Below are positions 1 through 9,424 of a stretch of 64,000 bases of DNA, one piece after another; position 1 is the first letter of the stretch, and every line of letters starts with the position of its first letter. This stretch comes from Lytechinus variegatus (Eukaryota > Echinodermata > Echinoidea > Temnopleuroida > Toxopneustidae). The stretch spans positions 5,779,080 through 5,843,079 of the forward strand of contig NC_054748.1 of the NCBI RefSeq assembly GCF_018143015.1, read 5' to 3'. Under the pieces are notes generated by a model. The model worked only from the letters and a program-made list of their open reading frames with translations. It was not told where the DNA came from and did not search any database. A program made the position numbers and the translations under genes.

Positions 1-1020
1 AAGCAGTGCACAGTCCTGGTGACAACGAAACCATGGAGGGCAGATCAGATCAAAAGCAACCAGGAACTGAGTCGTTCTTATTGCTTTATTGCTGTAGAGG
101 GATTCAGTACTAAAAATGTTTCGAAATACATCACAAAATTCTTTGCAAAGGATAAAAAGTCTGGAACAGATCTTCGGCAGTTCATACAAGAAAATGACGT
201 TATCAAAGAAAACATGGCCCCCTTCCCAATCTACGTAGCCATGCTTTGCGTCTTGTGGAAAGACATCGGAGTTGAGAAAAGAAAAATAATACGCAAACTG
301 AAAACATTCTCACAATTATTTGAACAAATGATAATTTTCTTACGAGACCATTATCTATCAAAATTGAAGTCTAGCAACACTCTGAATAAAGAACAATTGA
401 AAAATGAATTGAAAGCTGCTGAAAAATGCCTCCAGCAGATCGGTTCTGTCGCATTTCAGGGACTCCTTGAAAAGAAGTTGGTTTTCAAAGTTGATGACTT
501 CAGCTCTTGTAAGGACGCCATGACAACAAGTTGCAGAATAGGGATACTTAGCAAAGAGCAAGAACATGTACCTAGACATAAAAGATCCATTCGTGATTCC
601 CAGGCCGTAACAGCAAGCGTTTTCTTTCCTCATAAACTGTTCCAGGAATACGTGGCAGCTCTCTATCTTGCTTCTGTTTACGAATCTGATCTCCAAAAAT
701 ACAACGGGTTGACGGATAGATTGCTGGAAGAAAATCCCCGGGAGTTCCGTTTTCTCCTTTATTTCACTGCTGCTCAGCTAGAGAAAGCAGGATTAGACAT
801 TGTAGATAGATTGCATCATTTGTATTCTGGAAATAAAAAATCGAAGAGGAAGAAAACAGATATTGCTTTCCTTGTTGACGTCACTTTCGAAGCATATCAC
901 GAAGATGCTGCAAAGAGGGTAGGACAATGGCTAGATGCAGAAGACAAAGCATTGACGATCAACAAGGCGCTGTCTGCGCATACGGTGTCTGGATACCTGT
1001 TCATCAACGAACATCGTGGA
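1..1020 (+). CDS. NLR (NACHT) receptor exon, 5' truncated by window edge
   Basis: The frame is open from base 1 and has no start codon here, so the gene begins to the left of the window. The first residues read TVLVTTKPWRAD, the sensor motif that follows Walker B in NACHT ATPases. Next come VEGFS and YITKFF (residues about 33-48) of the NACHT winged-helix side, a helical stretch, and FFPHKLFQEYVAALYLAS (about 211-228), typical of the NACHT-associated region of animal NLRs. The P-loop and any death domain would lie upstream. The open frame runs to TAA at 1036. I place a weak phase-0 donor after 1020 (GGA|gtggtt) because the following leucine-rich exons are phase 0. NLRs are cytosolic sensors, greatly expanded in sea urchins. 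NLR identity is firm; the exact exon end is not. Confidence 0.85.
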
Positions 1021-1584
1021 GTGGTTTGTCAAATATAATCACATTCTCATTTACTTCATAATATTGGTCAAATGTACAAAAAAAAATATTCTGTACTTCC
1101 ATATTTTGATAGTTCGTGTGCATAATATACTGGTATCAGAGTTGATTACTGCATTCAGTATAAAACCAAGTACCTTTTCTTATATTCGAAAATAATGGTA
1201 CTACTACTACTAATAATAATAATAATAATAACAATAATTATACACATTAAATAGTAAGAAATAAACAATATGATATCATGAAAGATTATGCCAATGAATA
1301 TGATTGGTGATTATGAAAATATCAATTGGGATGATAATAGTAAGGACAGTAATAAAAACAAAACAGAATCAAAATGATAATGATAAAACAAAAGTTTTGT
1401 ATATTTTTAATATAGCCATTATCGTTTCTGTGACAGTTATAATGATCATTCCTATTGCAAACGTTATTGTTTCTAATAATTATTATCGTTTAAGAGTGGT
1501 ATTTCTATTTCCTAACGACATTACCATCCAACCGTCACACAACTCATTCAAATATTATAATTTATGTTTTTTGTTAACTGCCAG
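1021..1584 (+). other. NLR intron 1
   Basis: This AT-rich spacer lies between the NACHT exon and the first leucine-rich exon. A trinucleotide run (CTA then AAT repeats) lies near 1201-1240. It ends in a pyrimidine-rich acceptor, ttttttgttaactgccag. I see no coding content. Confidence 0.5.
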
Positions 1585-1740
1585 AAAACACTGGACGTAA
1601 GAAAAACAAAGCTTGGCTCGTCGACATCTCTTGTTATAGCCAACGCAGTTTTATCGTCCAGCTCATTGACAACATTGAAGCTTCTGGAAACAAATCTCCA
1701 CGATAATTTCTATAAATTCATCTTAGACCATATTTCAAAG
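1585..1740 (+). CDS. NLR leucine-rich repeat exon
   Basis: These 52 codons are bounded by a good acceptor (…aactgccag at 1581-1584) and a consensus donor (AAG|gtaagt at 1741). Both ends are phase 0. The peptide contains SSSSLTTLKLLETNLHDNF, a leucine-rich repeat of the ribonuclease-inhibitor type seen after the NACHT module of NLRs (a ligand-sensing region). It is in phase with the proposed end of the NACHT exon and with the next exon. The frame and splice signals make a real or recently real exon likely. Confidence 0.65.
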
Positions 1741-2046
1741 GTAAGTGTTTCATTCGCAAAACCGGGTTTTGGCAGACGTAACCATGAAAATGTTTTACTT
1801 TCAAAGAAGCAGCGAAATAAACTTACACAATTTCCCAACTAAGGAATTAGGAAAGTCATTTAGATTACATGTTATTTTAATCGATCTTGTAATATCTTGT
1901 TGATGCGTATAGTCGCATTCTTATGATTAATCACTAACATTCATAATGGAAATGGTGCAGTTGATGATTTTAACAATTTACAAATTTGATTCATTTTATT
2001 TGCAAACTTTTTCTTTCTCTTTTTTCTTTTGACTTGCCTTCTAAAG

Positions 2047-2442
2047 GACGGGACAACGACCAGCAATGTTCAACTGCTATGTACAGATCATAGGCTGATT
2101 GGAAAATTACACAACTTTGGCACAAGAATTGAATTAGTATTCCCTATGCTGAAAAAAATGAGTGTATCAACTCTTCAAACTACCTCACCGGTGATAGTTC
2201 AAACATTGGCACATGCCAACCTGAAAGAGTTATCAATTGAGCATGGAGAGGAAGACACAAGAGGTCTAGGGTCCTTAGACAGCAATCTGATTCCACTGAT
2301 TGGAGAGCCTGATTTACTTGGGAGACTTTTCTCAGATCCATTTCCTCAACTCACCTCTCTAGTCTTCATAAAGCTGATGATGGGCAACAAACGCACTGAA
2401 TCTATTCTTCGAAATCTAAGAAAACACCAGCATTTGAAAACA
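2047..2442 (+). CDS. NLR leucine-rich repeat exon
   Basis: This is an open exon of 132 codons. The acceptor is preceded by a long pyrimidine tract (ctttttctttctcttttttc then ctaaag at 2041-2046). The donor is either ACA|gtaagg (phase 0, preferred) or, five bases on, AG|gtaagg (phase 2). The peptide has spaced leucine-rich segments such as NLKELSIEH and QLTSLVFIKLMM and ends in HLKT. It begins in phase 0, exactly in register with the preceding exon. The leucine repeats are irregular, as in the fast-evolving ectodomain-like part of invertebrate NLRs. Confidence 0.65.
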
Positions 2443-2745
2443 GTAAGGTAAGGCGTTTTCTCAATTGTATGCATATCAATTTCCTGGACCTTATCTTGCA
2501 AAAAAAAAGCGGCGATGAAAAGTATGTATTTCGTCACTTCTTGAATAATAGAGCTCCTGGCGAACTGCGCTTCAGCTTGCACGAACTGGGAAGGGGCCTG
2601 TTGCATTAATCTTTTGCCATAAAGTTTATTGCAAATGAACAAAACCTCCACAAACATTTTTTTTACCAGTGAAAATTCTATATTGAGAAACCTCTGGTAA
2701 AAATTGCCAAAATTGATCTTATATGAAACAGGCCCGAAGGGTTAG

Positions 2746-2817
2746 TTCTTCAAAACGATGGGAGCTCAATTGGAAACCTTGTACCTGGAGTGCACATCTT
2801 TCGCCAGTTGCCCTGAG
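2746..2817 (+). CDS. possible short NLR leucine-rich exon
   Basis: A short phase-0 reading frame after an AG at 2744-2745 gives FFKTMGAQLETLYLECTSF, which resembles one leucine-rich repeat and is in phase with the exon before it. The acceptor has almost no pyrimidine tract and no convincing donor follows before TIR-element sequence starts near 2857. It may be a truncated exon or chance. Confidence 0.3.
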
Positions 2818-2856
2818 TGTTATGAGTACTATATTGTGCTTTGCACATTGCATTTT

Positions 2857-3303
2857 CTTAGACCCATACTATCCTTAACCCCATATTATTTTTCCTTCGG
2901 ATTCACACTCTCTTTCTTAACCCTATACTATCTGCTTAGACGGGGTTAACGCCTTAACCCCGGCGATCCTACAGCTCATGAATATTGATGATAAACGTGC
3001 AATTTTGACTTCTTTGATTGGCTTTTGCTTAGCCTATATTTCCTTAGCCCATTTTCGTTTCACATTGCAATCCCTAGCACCGCAATTGGTGTGCTAGCAC
3101 CACAATAAGCCGGCAAACCCTGCTTATTTGCAGGGCCAGATAGTACCTTACTATTTACCGTGCTAGCCCACTTTGCTAAAACGTAGTGTGAAAATGAAGT
3201 GCTCTAAGCTTTACCCCAGGAAATTGATGGGGCTAAGCCCCCTCCCCTCCCCTTAACCCTACCAGTTTCCTGGGGTTAAGGGGGAAAAGTATAGTGGGAG
3301 AAG
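2857..3303. mobile_element. short non-autonomous TIR element (MITE-like)
   Basis: About 26 bases at 2857-2882 (cttagacccatactatcc then ttaacccc) are mirrored by the inverted, slightly diverged sequence at 3272-3303 (ggggttaag … gtatagtggga). The 0.45 kb between has no coding sequence and contains further ttaacccc-type motifs. No clean target duplication was found, so the superfamily is open. Confidence 0.5.
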
Positions 3304-3545
3304 CATATAAGAGGGTTTGATAGAAGTAATTGAAAAATCAAACACCTGAGATGATAAGCGAAATAGCATTGTGTCCCATTATGTAATTTTGACCAATAAG
3401 TGCAAAAAAATATTTTCAAACTTTACTTTTTGCATAGCCTAAGTACCTATGATATCCTAACTATCAAGAGATATCAATAATTGATAAATTCTCGATGCTT
3501 TTAGACCTATTATTATTTTAGACCTATCCAGAACGGCATCAATGT

Positions 3546-3547
<2 letters not shown>

Positions 3548-3634
<87 letters not shown>

Positions 3635-3654
3635 TATATACATGTATATATATA
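3548..3654. repeat. (TA)n microsatellite
   Basis: This is an almost uninterrupted TA dinucleotide run with a few TACA and TGTA variants at its right end. It lies just upstream of a broken NLR exon. Confidence 0.95.
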
Positions 3655-3694
3655 ACAAAAAAATGAGAACACATTAACATTAAGACAAAATTAG

Positions 3695-3898
3695 ATTTGG
3701 GTCAGCTACGATTCGCTCAATCCAACAAGTACTTAACGGGAAACCTGGCCTATGATTAGTTTCAAGCTTTACCAATGTAAAAGAGTGCCAACGTTTCATT
3801 CTAGTATCATCGATTGTTTTACCGATGACGAACTGGATCCTTTGGCAGAAGAAATAAATGCTGAGAACAGGATGAAAATAACGCTTCAACATAACGAG
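3695..3898 (+). pseudogene. NLR leucine-rich exon with an in-frame stop
   Basis: These 68 codons lie between an AG acceptor (aaaattag, 3687-3694) and a donor GAG|gtaaat (3899), phase 0 at both ends like the neighbouring NLR exons. Codon 14 is TAA (3734-3736). After it the frame is fully open and reads ISFKLYQCKRVPTF then CFTDDELDPLAEEI, leucine-rich-repeat-like and acidic. The matching phases at both ends argue for a true exon damaged by one substitution. Alternatives are that the exon starts downstream of the stop or that the assembly has an error. The exon was found by reading frame phase and splice sites, because the stop hides it from simple ORF searches. Confidence 0.55.
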
Positions 3899-4167
3899 GT
3901 AAATACATTGAAAAAGTAATTAACAATAATTAACAGTAGCCGATTCCCCGAAATGATTAGGGAAATGTGAAAACATGCCATGGACCTGACCCGTGTGGCA
4001 GAGAACAATAAAGCAATTAAATTCCGAATGTTATTTAAAACTTAATATCCTCCAAATTGGCAATGTTATGACTCCAAGTCAATGGATGGAGCGATACACA
4101 TAATATAATGGATGATTTTTTTTTATTCGTGTAGAAGGTACTGTGCCATGTTTGTATTATTGATTAT

Positions 4168-4440
4168 GTGACACCTAGGTAGATCCTTGTGATTTGATTG
4201 GCTCTTTGATTTCGTTCATTCAGTCCAGTTTGCAATGACGTCATCAACCGTGCAATTTTGGATCCATACGATTTTGTCCATTGCACGAGCGCACCGAGAC
4301 TGCAGCTGCAGGCGCCAGCATAGCAGTGCGAATGGTATAATGACGCAACAATTAACAGACCAAACTTGCACTGCATGAGCATGTTTTGTATCGAAATTCA
4401 TAACTTTCATATGAAAAAAATCAATATTTAGGTGTCATAT
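4168..4440. mobile_element. short TIR element (MITE-like)
   Basis: Short inverted ends, TGACACCTA near 4169 and TAGGTGTCA near 4429, enclose about 270 bp of non-coding, GC-richer DNA. Target duplication is not clear, so this is a tentative MITE call. Confidence 0.4.
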
Positions 4441-4447
4441 AAAACAA

Positions 4448-4600
4448 ATAATGAATGTTTATGAGTGCAATGGACAGAATACTTCATTCGGTGAAAGATG
4501 AAATAATGATCCATTCAACTCGGCTACACCTCGTTGAATTGATCATTTCATCTTTGACCTCATGAAGTATTCTGTCTATTGCACTCATAAACATTCATTA
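4448..4600. mobile_element. foldback MITE (near-perfect hairpin)
   Basis: The left arm (from TAATGAATGTTTATGAGTGC, 4448) is the inverse complement of the right arm ending TGCACTCATAAACATTCATT at about 4600. The arms are about 68 bases with a few mismatches and a loop of about 15 bases. TA is present at both flanks, which would suit a Tc1/mariner-type TA duplication. Confidence 0.7.
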
Positions 4601-4862
4601 CTAATATACAATTGTATAGCACATGCGGGGTATCTTCAGAAAAAAGAGCTCTGTGTTTTAATCTTGCAATGGCGTGAACTGAACCAAACATATGGAAGGC
4701 AACGTACATCTGGTTAATATAAATGTTTGACGGGTATAATGTACCCCATCTCGTGTCTATTAAATCCTGTTTTCAGGTTACCACATTTTTGTTTTTGAAT
4801 CGCTTTATTGATTTTGGAAATAAATTGTTTTCATTCTGAGTACATTCTGTATATTTCAACAG

Positions 4863-5009
4863 GGACAAAGGAGATTGGTTGTCAAGTTGTCAACAGACCT
4901 GTTAGATGCAATTTGCAATCGAACGAGTGTTTGTGAGTTGACTCTAACCGGACTGGAGGAAGATGACTTGTGCTTTCCAGACCTTCATGGCAGAGAGGTA
5001 GATTCAAAA
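4863..5009 (+). CDS. NLR leucine-rich repeat exon
   Basis: These 49 open codons run from the acceptor at 4862 to a consensus donor AAA|gtaagt at 5010, phase 0 on both sides. The peptide includes SVCELTLTGLEEDDLCFPDL, a leucine-rich repeat, and ends in DSK. The first leucine-rich exon (1585-1740) ends in ISK at the same phase, which suggests exon duplication. The phase agrees with every upstream NLR exon. A second possible donor (gtagat) lies 12 bases earlier. Confidence 0.6.
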
Positions 5010-5159
5010 GTAAGTGAAATGCCCGTGTTGCTGAAAATGATCTCCCTTTTCGGGGATGGAGGGGGGGGGATGCTTTAAAAAAAATATCAACTATGACTAA
5101 ATGGTTAGTTTATGATTATAGGCCTACATAGAACTCTGACATAAATTGTATTAAAAGTG

Positions 5160-5328
5160 CACTGTAAAAAAATGAAGGGCTAATTTAGCACTTATAGTGC
5201 TTGTATAGTGACTGCTCGACGAGTGCTGATTTTCTAGTTTAAATTTTAATTAGAAAATCATCTCTCGTAGTGCAGTCACTATACAAACATTGTAAGTGCT
5301 AAATTAGCACTTCATTTTTTAAAGTGTG
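5160..5328. mobile_element. MITE copy 1 (CACTGTAAAAAA termini)
   Basis: This is a hairpin element of about 170 bp. It starts CACTGTAAAAAAATGAAG and ends with the inverted form CTTCATTTTTTAAAGTG. Inside, inverted GCTAATTTAGCACTTA and TAGTGACTGC segments continue the fold. The family is shared with 5784-5951. Confidence 0.7.
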
Positions 5329-5783
5329 TAAAATATGTTTGCTATTTTGTTTTTATTATTTACATTCATGTCATATATCTCTTTGTTTACTTGTTTATCG
5401 AACACATCTGTAGATATCATTTTACATTTATATCTCCTGATATCCAAAACTAAGGAGGGGGGTAATTATTTTTTGAGAATGGGTAGAAGCGGACCACCCC
5501 CCCCCCCCCCTCCCTCCCACTTCCCCCTCCAAAGTCTGATCAAGCTGCAATTCTCCGTCGGGGTAATGGGTTTACTCATAAGCCGTGGCCTACTTAATTG
5601 AATGAATTTTACATTGAAATGACATTCCAAAGGGGAGGAGTGTGCGATGTATTTATAAAAAAAATAACCTGTATGTACTTCGCCGGAATTATACAAGTTT
5701 TTCATCTTTATGGAACGGGCATACGGTTGAACGTGCCTACTCACAACTGGCACGCAAAAGATATTCATTCAACCCAACCCATA

Positions 5784-5951
5784 CTGTAAAAAATTAAGTG
5801 CTCATTAAGCACTTATAGTGCTTGAATAGTGGCTGCACAACTAGTGTTGATTTTCAGATTCAAATTCAAACTAGAAAATCAACACTCGTATAGTGCAGTC
5901 ACTATACAAGCACCATGGGTGCTAAATTAGCACTTGATTTTTTACAGTGCA
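5784..5951. mobile_element. MITE copy 2 (CACTGTAAAAAA family)
   Basis: This is a second copy of the 5160 element. It has ACTGTAAAAAATTAAGTGC at the left and GCACTTGATTTTTTACAGTG at the right, with the same central tagtgactgc-type inverted segments. The two copies lie 0.6 kb apart in one intron and differ at scattered positions, so they inserted separately or are old duplicates. Confidence 0.7.
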
Positions 5952-6028
5952 TTGCTCAATTTTTTAATTTGATATTGCTGATTGACAAAAATGAATGAAT
6001 ATGACTGAAAATCTAACACTGATTCTAG

Positions 6029-6333
6029 GAAGGGTACCTACCGAACTTCCTATATCAAAATTGGAAAGATATATAACCACTACGGAACTATACTTTTAAT
6101 GGCGGAAGAAATAGGGCCATTTTACTGACTTAAGTGATGAATTTGTTGTTTTCTCTGACGGTAAGGGCGAGTTGACTCTTACAACTTCGGCCTTTTTGAA
6201 ATCCATATTGATTTACATTCAGAAAGTTATATTCAAGATGCTTGATGATATGACTGTTAATGAGATGTTCCGTTATCTTGCAGGATTGAAACGTCGGGGA
6301 AACCATATTAGTATTGAAATTACAACTAATTGA
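6029..6333 (+). pseudogene. probable last NLR leucine-rich exon, broken upstream part
   Basis: After an acceptor-like gattctag (6021-6028) one frame reads VPTELPISKLERYITTTELYF, then meets TAA (6094-6096) and TAG (6112-6114). It then stays open for 73 codons to TGA at 6331: GHFTDLSDEFVVF, GELTLTTSAFLKSIL and MFRYLAGLKRRGNHISIE. The last 73 codons could alone be an exon, since the TAG at 6112-6114 can serve as an acceptor AG. The leucine spacing and position suit the 3' end of the NLR gene. Either the terminal exon starts at 6115, or the gene has two more stops. Confidence 0.5.
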
Positions 6334-6532
6334 ACATTTGAGCTATTTATTTTAGGATCGCAAGTTCGGTGGGGGGGGGGGCAAAATATTAAGGTTGCAC
6401 AATTTTGTGTCCCAGTACGAGACACTCAGCGAGGGATCGAATCGTCCGAGCGGGCGAGGGTGTGGGAGGAGAACACCATCTTCAGGTAAAACGAACTATC
6501 AATGTCGTGTTTATGGGCCAGTTAACATTCTT
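6334..6532. other. spacer between NLR gene and LINE
   Basis: This stretch holds a G-run near 6370 and a short GC-richer patch. The left target duplication of the LINE (AACATTCTT, 6524-6532) closes it. No supported gene. Confidence 0.5.
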
Positions 6533-6853
6533 TTTTTTTTTTTCCAATTTCTTTTTCACCCACAGTAGGGTGTTTTATTCAATATATAATCAGTTTACAT
6601 GTAGATCTGCTTGCACAATCAATATGGCTTCAGTTTACATTTGTTTTCAGTCAATGTACAAAAATAATCAGAAAGTGAGTGTTTAACAGTATAAAAAGCT
6701 GATAATACAGTCTTATTACAAAATGAATCATTTACGGTACCAAAAGCAAAAACATAGCTTTAATTTATGTAGAGAACGAAAGAAAAAGATGCAAAATTGT
6801 ATCTCGCAAACCGTTGAAAATCTTTTCGACATTAGTTGACAATCTTTTCGACA

Positions 6854-7205
6854 TTAGTCGAAAAGATTAATAAAATTTGACCAACACTTTTCAAAAGATG
6901 CTTGCTGCATATTTTCACATGAAATAGCTTTTTCGTACAAAAAATAATTCTTTAACTCGTTGAGGATTTTCTGTGGCATAAGACGAATTCCAGCTAATTT
7001 GATTTTATATATCATCCATTTTATCCAAATAATCAGTGTATTTAAGGCTCTATTATATTTAATGGGAGTAATTCCAAAAAGAACATTTTCCATGGTTAAT
7101 TTTAATACTAATTTGCATCTTTCAAACAGTCTCCTTTCAAAGTATGCCCATACTTTTTTAACTAAGTGGCATTCAAAGAACAGATGTTCAATAGTTTCAA
7201 CTTGG
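6854..7205 (-). pseudogene. LINE ORF2 C-terminal segment (frameshifted)
   Basis: This frame gives VETIEHLFFECHLVKKVW and a basic hydrophobic tail ending NFINLFD. The upstream frame ends with CTFCTSK just before. Together they form the Cys-x2-Cys … His-x4-Cys zinc-binding motif found after reverse transcriptase in L1/Tx1-type LINEs. One base is missing near 7200, so the two halves lie in different frames. Confidence 0.75.
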
Positions 7206-9424
7206 AGGTACAGAAAGTACAAGTACTACTTGCTTTAGCTTGGATTTTGCACAAATACAAATTCGTTGGAATAATACAGTTAATTAAGCAATATTGAAAC
7301 CACCTGATTGAAACATCTGTCATTACTTGAAACGGTATAGAATTAAAACAACGCCATTTCTCCAGTGAGAATTGTTTTCCGATTCTCTCTTCCCATTTTT
7401 TTTTTCTTTGAAAGTTATTACATACCTTTTTTTTCACCAATGGAACATAAATATTTTTACAACCTTTATTTTGCTTCATCAATACAGTAATGACATTTGG
7501 TCTCAATGGAGTGGTTAACTTCACAAAATCGTTATCAGGTTGCGAAAAACTCTCTAACTTTTCACTGATCTCTTGTTTTATAATGAAATATGTAAGGTAA
7601 TCAATGGAAACATTGTACACTTCAATAATTCTTTGTCTACTTAAAACCCGACCATCTGTTCCTATTAAGTCGTTGACAAATCTTAAACCCTTTTGACTCC
7701 AGTGCCTAAAGTTAACTAGATTTCTGTTAATAACTATGTCTTCATTATGACATAGGAGTTCAGAAAAGAATTCTCTTCTACTGGAACATCTATTTGCTTT
7801 CCGAAAAATACACCATGAGGAAAGTACATCTTTCCAAAAAGGGTTTGTTATTGTATTAACAAACTTTTCTAAATAGCCATGACTATAAAGTAAAAAATTG
7901 GAGTCTGAAAAAGGGATGGCATGCAAAAAAGAATTGAAACATATATTATCCATGAATCCATTATGCATTCTTCGTATCCAGGTTAATTTCAACGACATAA
8001 AGAAACATTCAATATTTACCATTTTCACACCACCTTCCATATAGGAATTACAAATCTGAATTCTTTTGATACGATCAGGTTTTTTATTCCACAAAAAACT
8101 GAACAGAACCCTTTCCAGCTCTTTTATAAACACAGGTGATGGATTTGGTAAAGACAAAATTAAATAATTAAATTGTGACAGAAAAAGAGTTTTAACAAGA
8201 GTTACTTTACCTAGTGGGGTTATGTTTCTATTTGACCAGACTTGAATTAGGCGCTTCACCCTGTTTAGGGCAGGTATGTAATTAAGAGATACAATGTTAT
8301 CTAAATTTAAAGAAAAGTTTATACCTAAACAAGTGAAACAGCCATCATCGACCCACGAGAGTTTCATTTTTGTTTTAATTCTGTATGGGCTATATTTTTT
8401 CGATCCAATCCAAACAATTTTAGTTTTACCTTCATTAATTTTCAATCCTGAAAGTGAATAAAAAATCGCAATAACAGAAAGGGCACTGTTCAGAGATTCA
8501 ACCGAACCATCTAAAAAGAGGGTTGTATCATCTGCATACTGAGTAATTTTCCGAATATTTCCTTTAATATCAATTCCTTTAATACAATCATTTTGACGAA
8601 GCATAACTGCTAAAATTGCAGCACATAACAGAAATAAATAAGAGGAAAGGGGATCACCCTGCCTACAGCCTCTATTTATAAAGAAACGTTCTGACAAATG
8701 ACCATTTATGTATACTGAAGACATATTTTCATTATAAAACGTTTGAATCCACTGATGAATGGAAGGCCCCAAATTAAATGTTTCTAAGACTTTGTATAAA
8801 AAATTATGTGAAACTGAATCAAAAGCTTTCTCGAAATCGAGTAATAACAACATCCCAGGAGTATTCAATTCTTCAGTTTCATGGAGAGTATCATAAATAA
8901 TACGAATATTTTCTCCAATATATCTATTCTTCATGAACCCTTTTTGATCTTCATGGATAATTTCATGCAATATATTTTTAATTCTATTGGCTATAGCAGA
9001 AGATGCAATTTTATATGACGTGTTCAAAAGAGTTATAGGTCTCCAGTTTTGTAAATATTGTCTAGGTTTCTCTCCTTTGGGTATTAAAGAAATAATTCCC
9101 AATCTTTGTGAATTTGAGAGCTTCTTTGTCTTATAAGAATAGTTAATTGCTCTGACATAAAAATGTCCCAATTCTTTCCAAAAACACTTGAAGAATTCTA
9201 CTGTAAATCCGTCCGAACCAGGGGCCTTCCCATTCTTCATTTTTTTAAGACTTTCAGTCACTTCTTCATAAGTTAAAGGACCACCTAGTCTTTTCATGTT
9301 ATGGTCTTTTAATTTGTTTATCTCCAAATTCTTTAACCTGTCATAAAAACTTTCTGTGTCTAAAGTATGATCTTTGTTACAATATAATTTTGAATAAAAT
9401 TTTTTACATTCATCTGTTATTTCT
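7200..9424 (-). pseudogene. LINE ORF2, reverse transcriptase segment
   Basis: The open frame extends from the frameshift near 9424 to the one near 7200. Reverse transcriptase motifs appear in order: GKAPGSDGFTVEFFK, NWRPITLLNTSYKI, DQKGFMKNRYIGENIR, LLDFEKAFDSVSH (catalytic Asp), GCRQGDPLSSYLF, and QYADDTTLFLDG (catalytic YADD), followed by the thumb. The LLNTSYKI and RYIGENIR forms are those of the L1/Tx1 group, not CR1. The catalytic residues are intact. In the family this enzyme copies the LINE RNA directly into nicked chromosomal DNA in the nucleus. It continues from the endonuclease part after one frameshift. Confidence 0.85.

Larger units (their letters stand above)
3899..4862 (+). other. 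NLR intron carrying two hairpin elements
   Basis: This intron has no coding content. It holds two inverted-repeat elements (4168-4440 and 4448-4600, listed separately) and ends in an acceptor, gtatatttcaacag, at 4862. Confidence 0.5.
5010..6028 (+). other. NLR intron with two MITE copies
   Basis: This intron contains two related hairpin MITEs (5160-5328 and 5784-5951) and a C-homopolymer near 5497-5510. No reading frame in it looks like protein. Confidence 0.5.

Noticed and set aside
3457..3672. Ile/Tyr-repeat open frame
   Set aside because: Translation of the TA microsatellite.
6392..6485. Possible extra NLR exon (two frames open, gtaaaa donor)
   Set aside because: No pyrimidine tract before it, two frames equally open and no LRR pattern.
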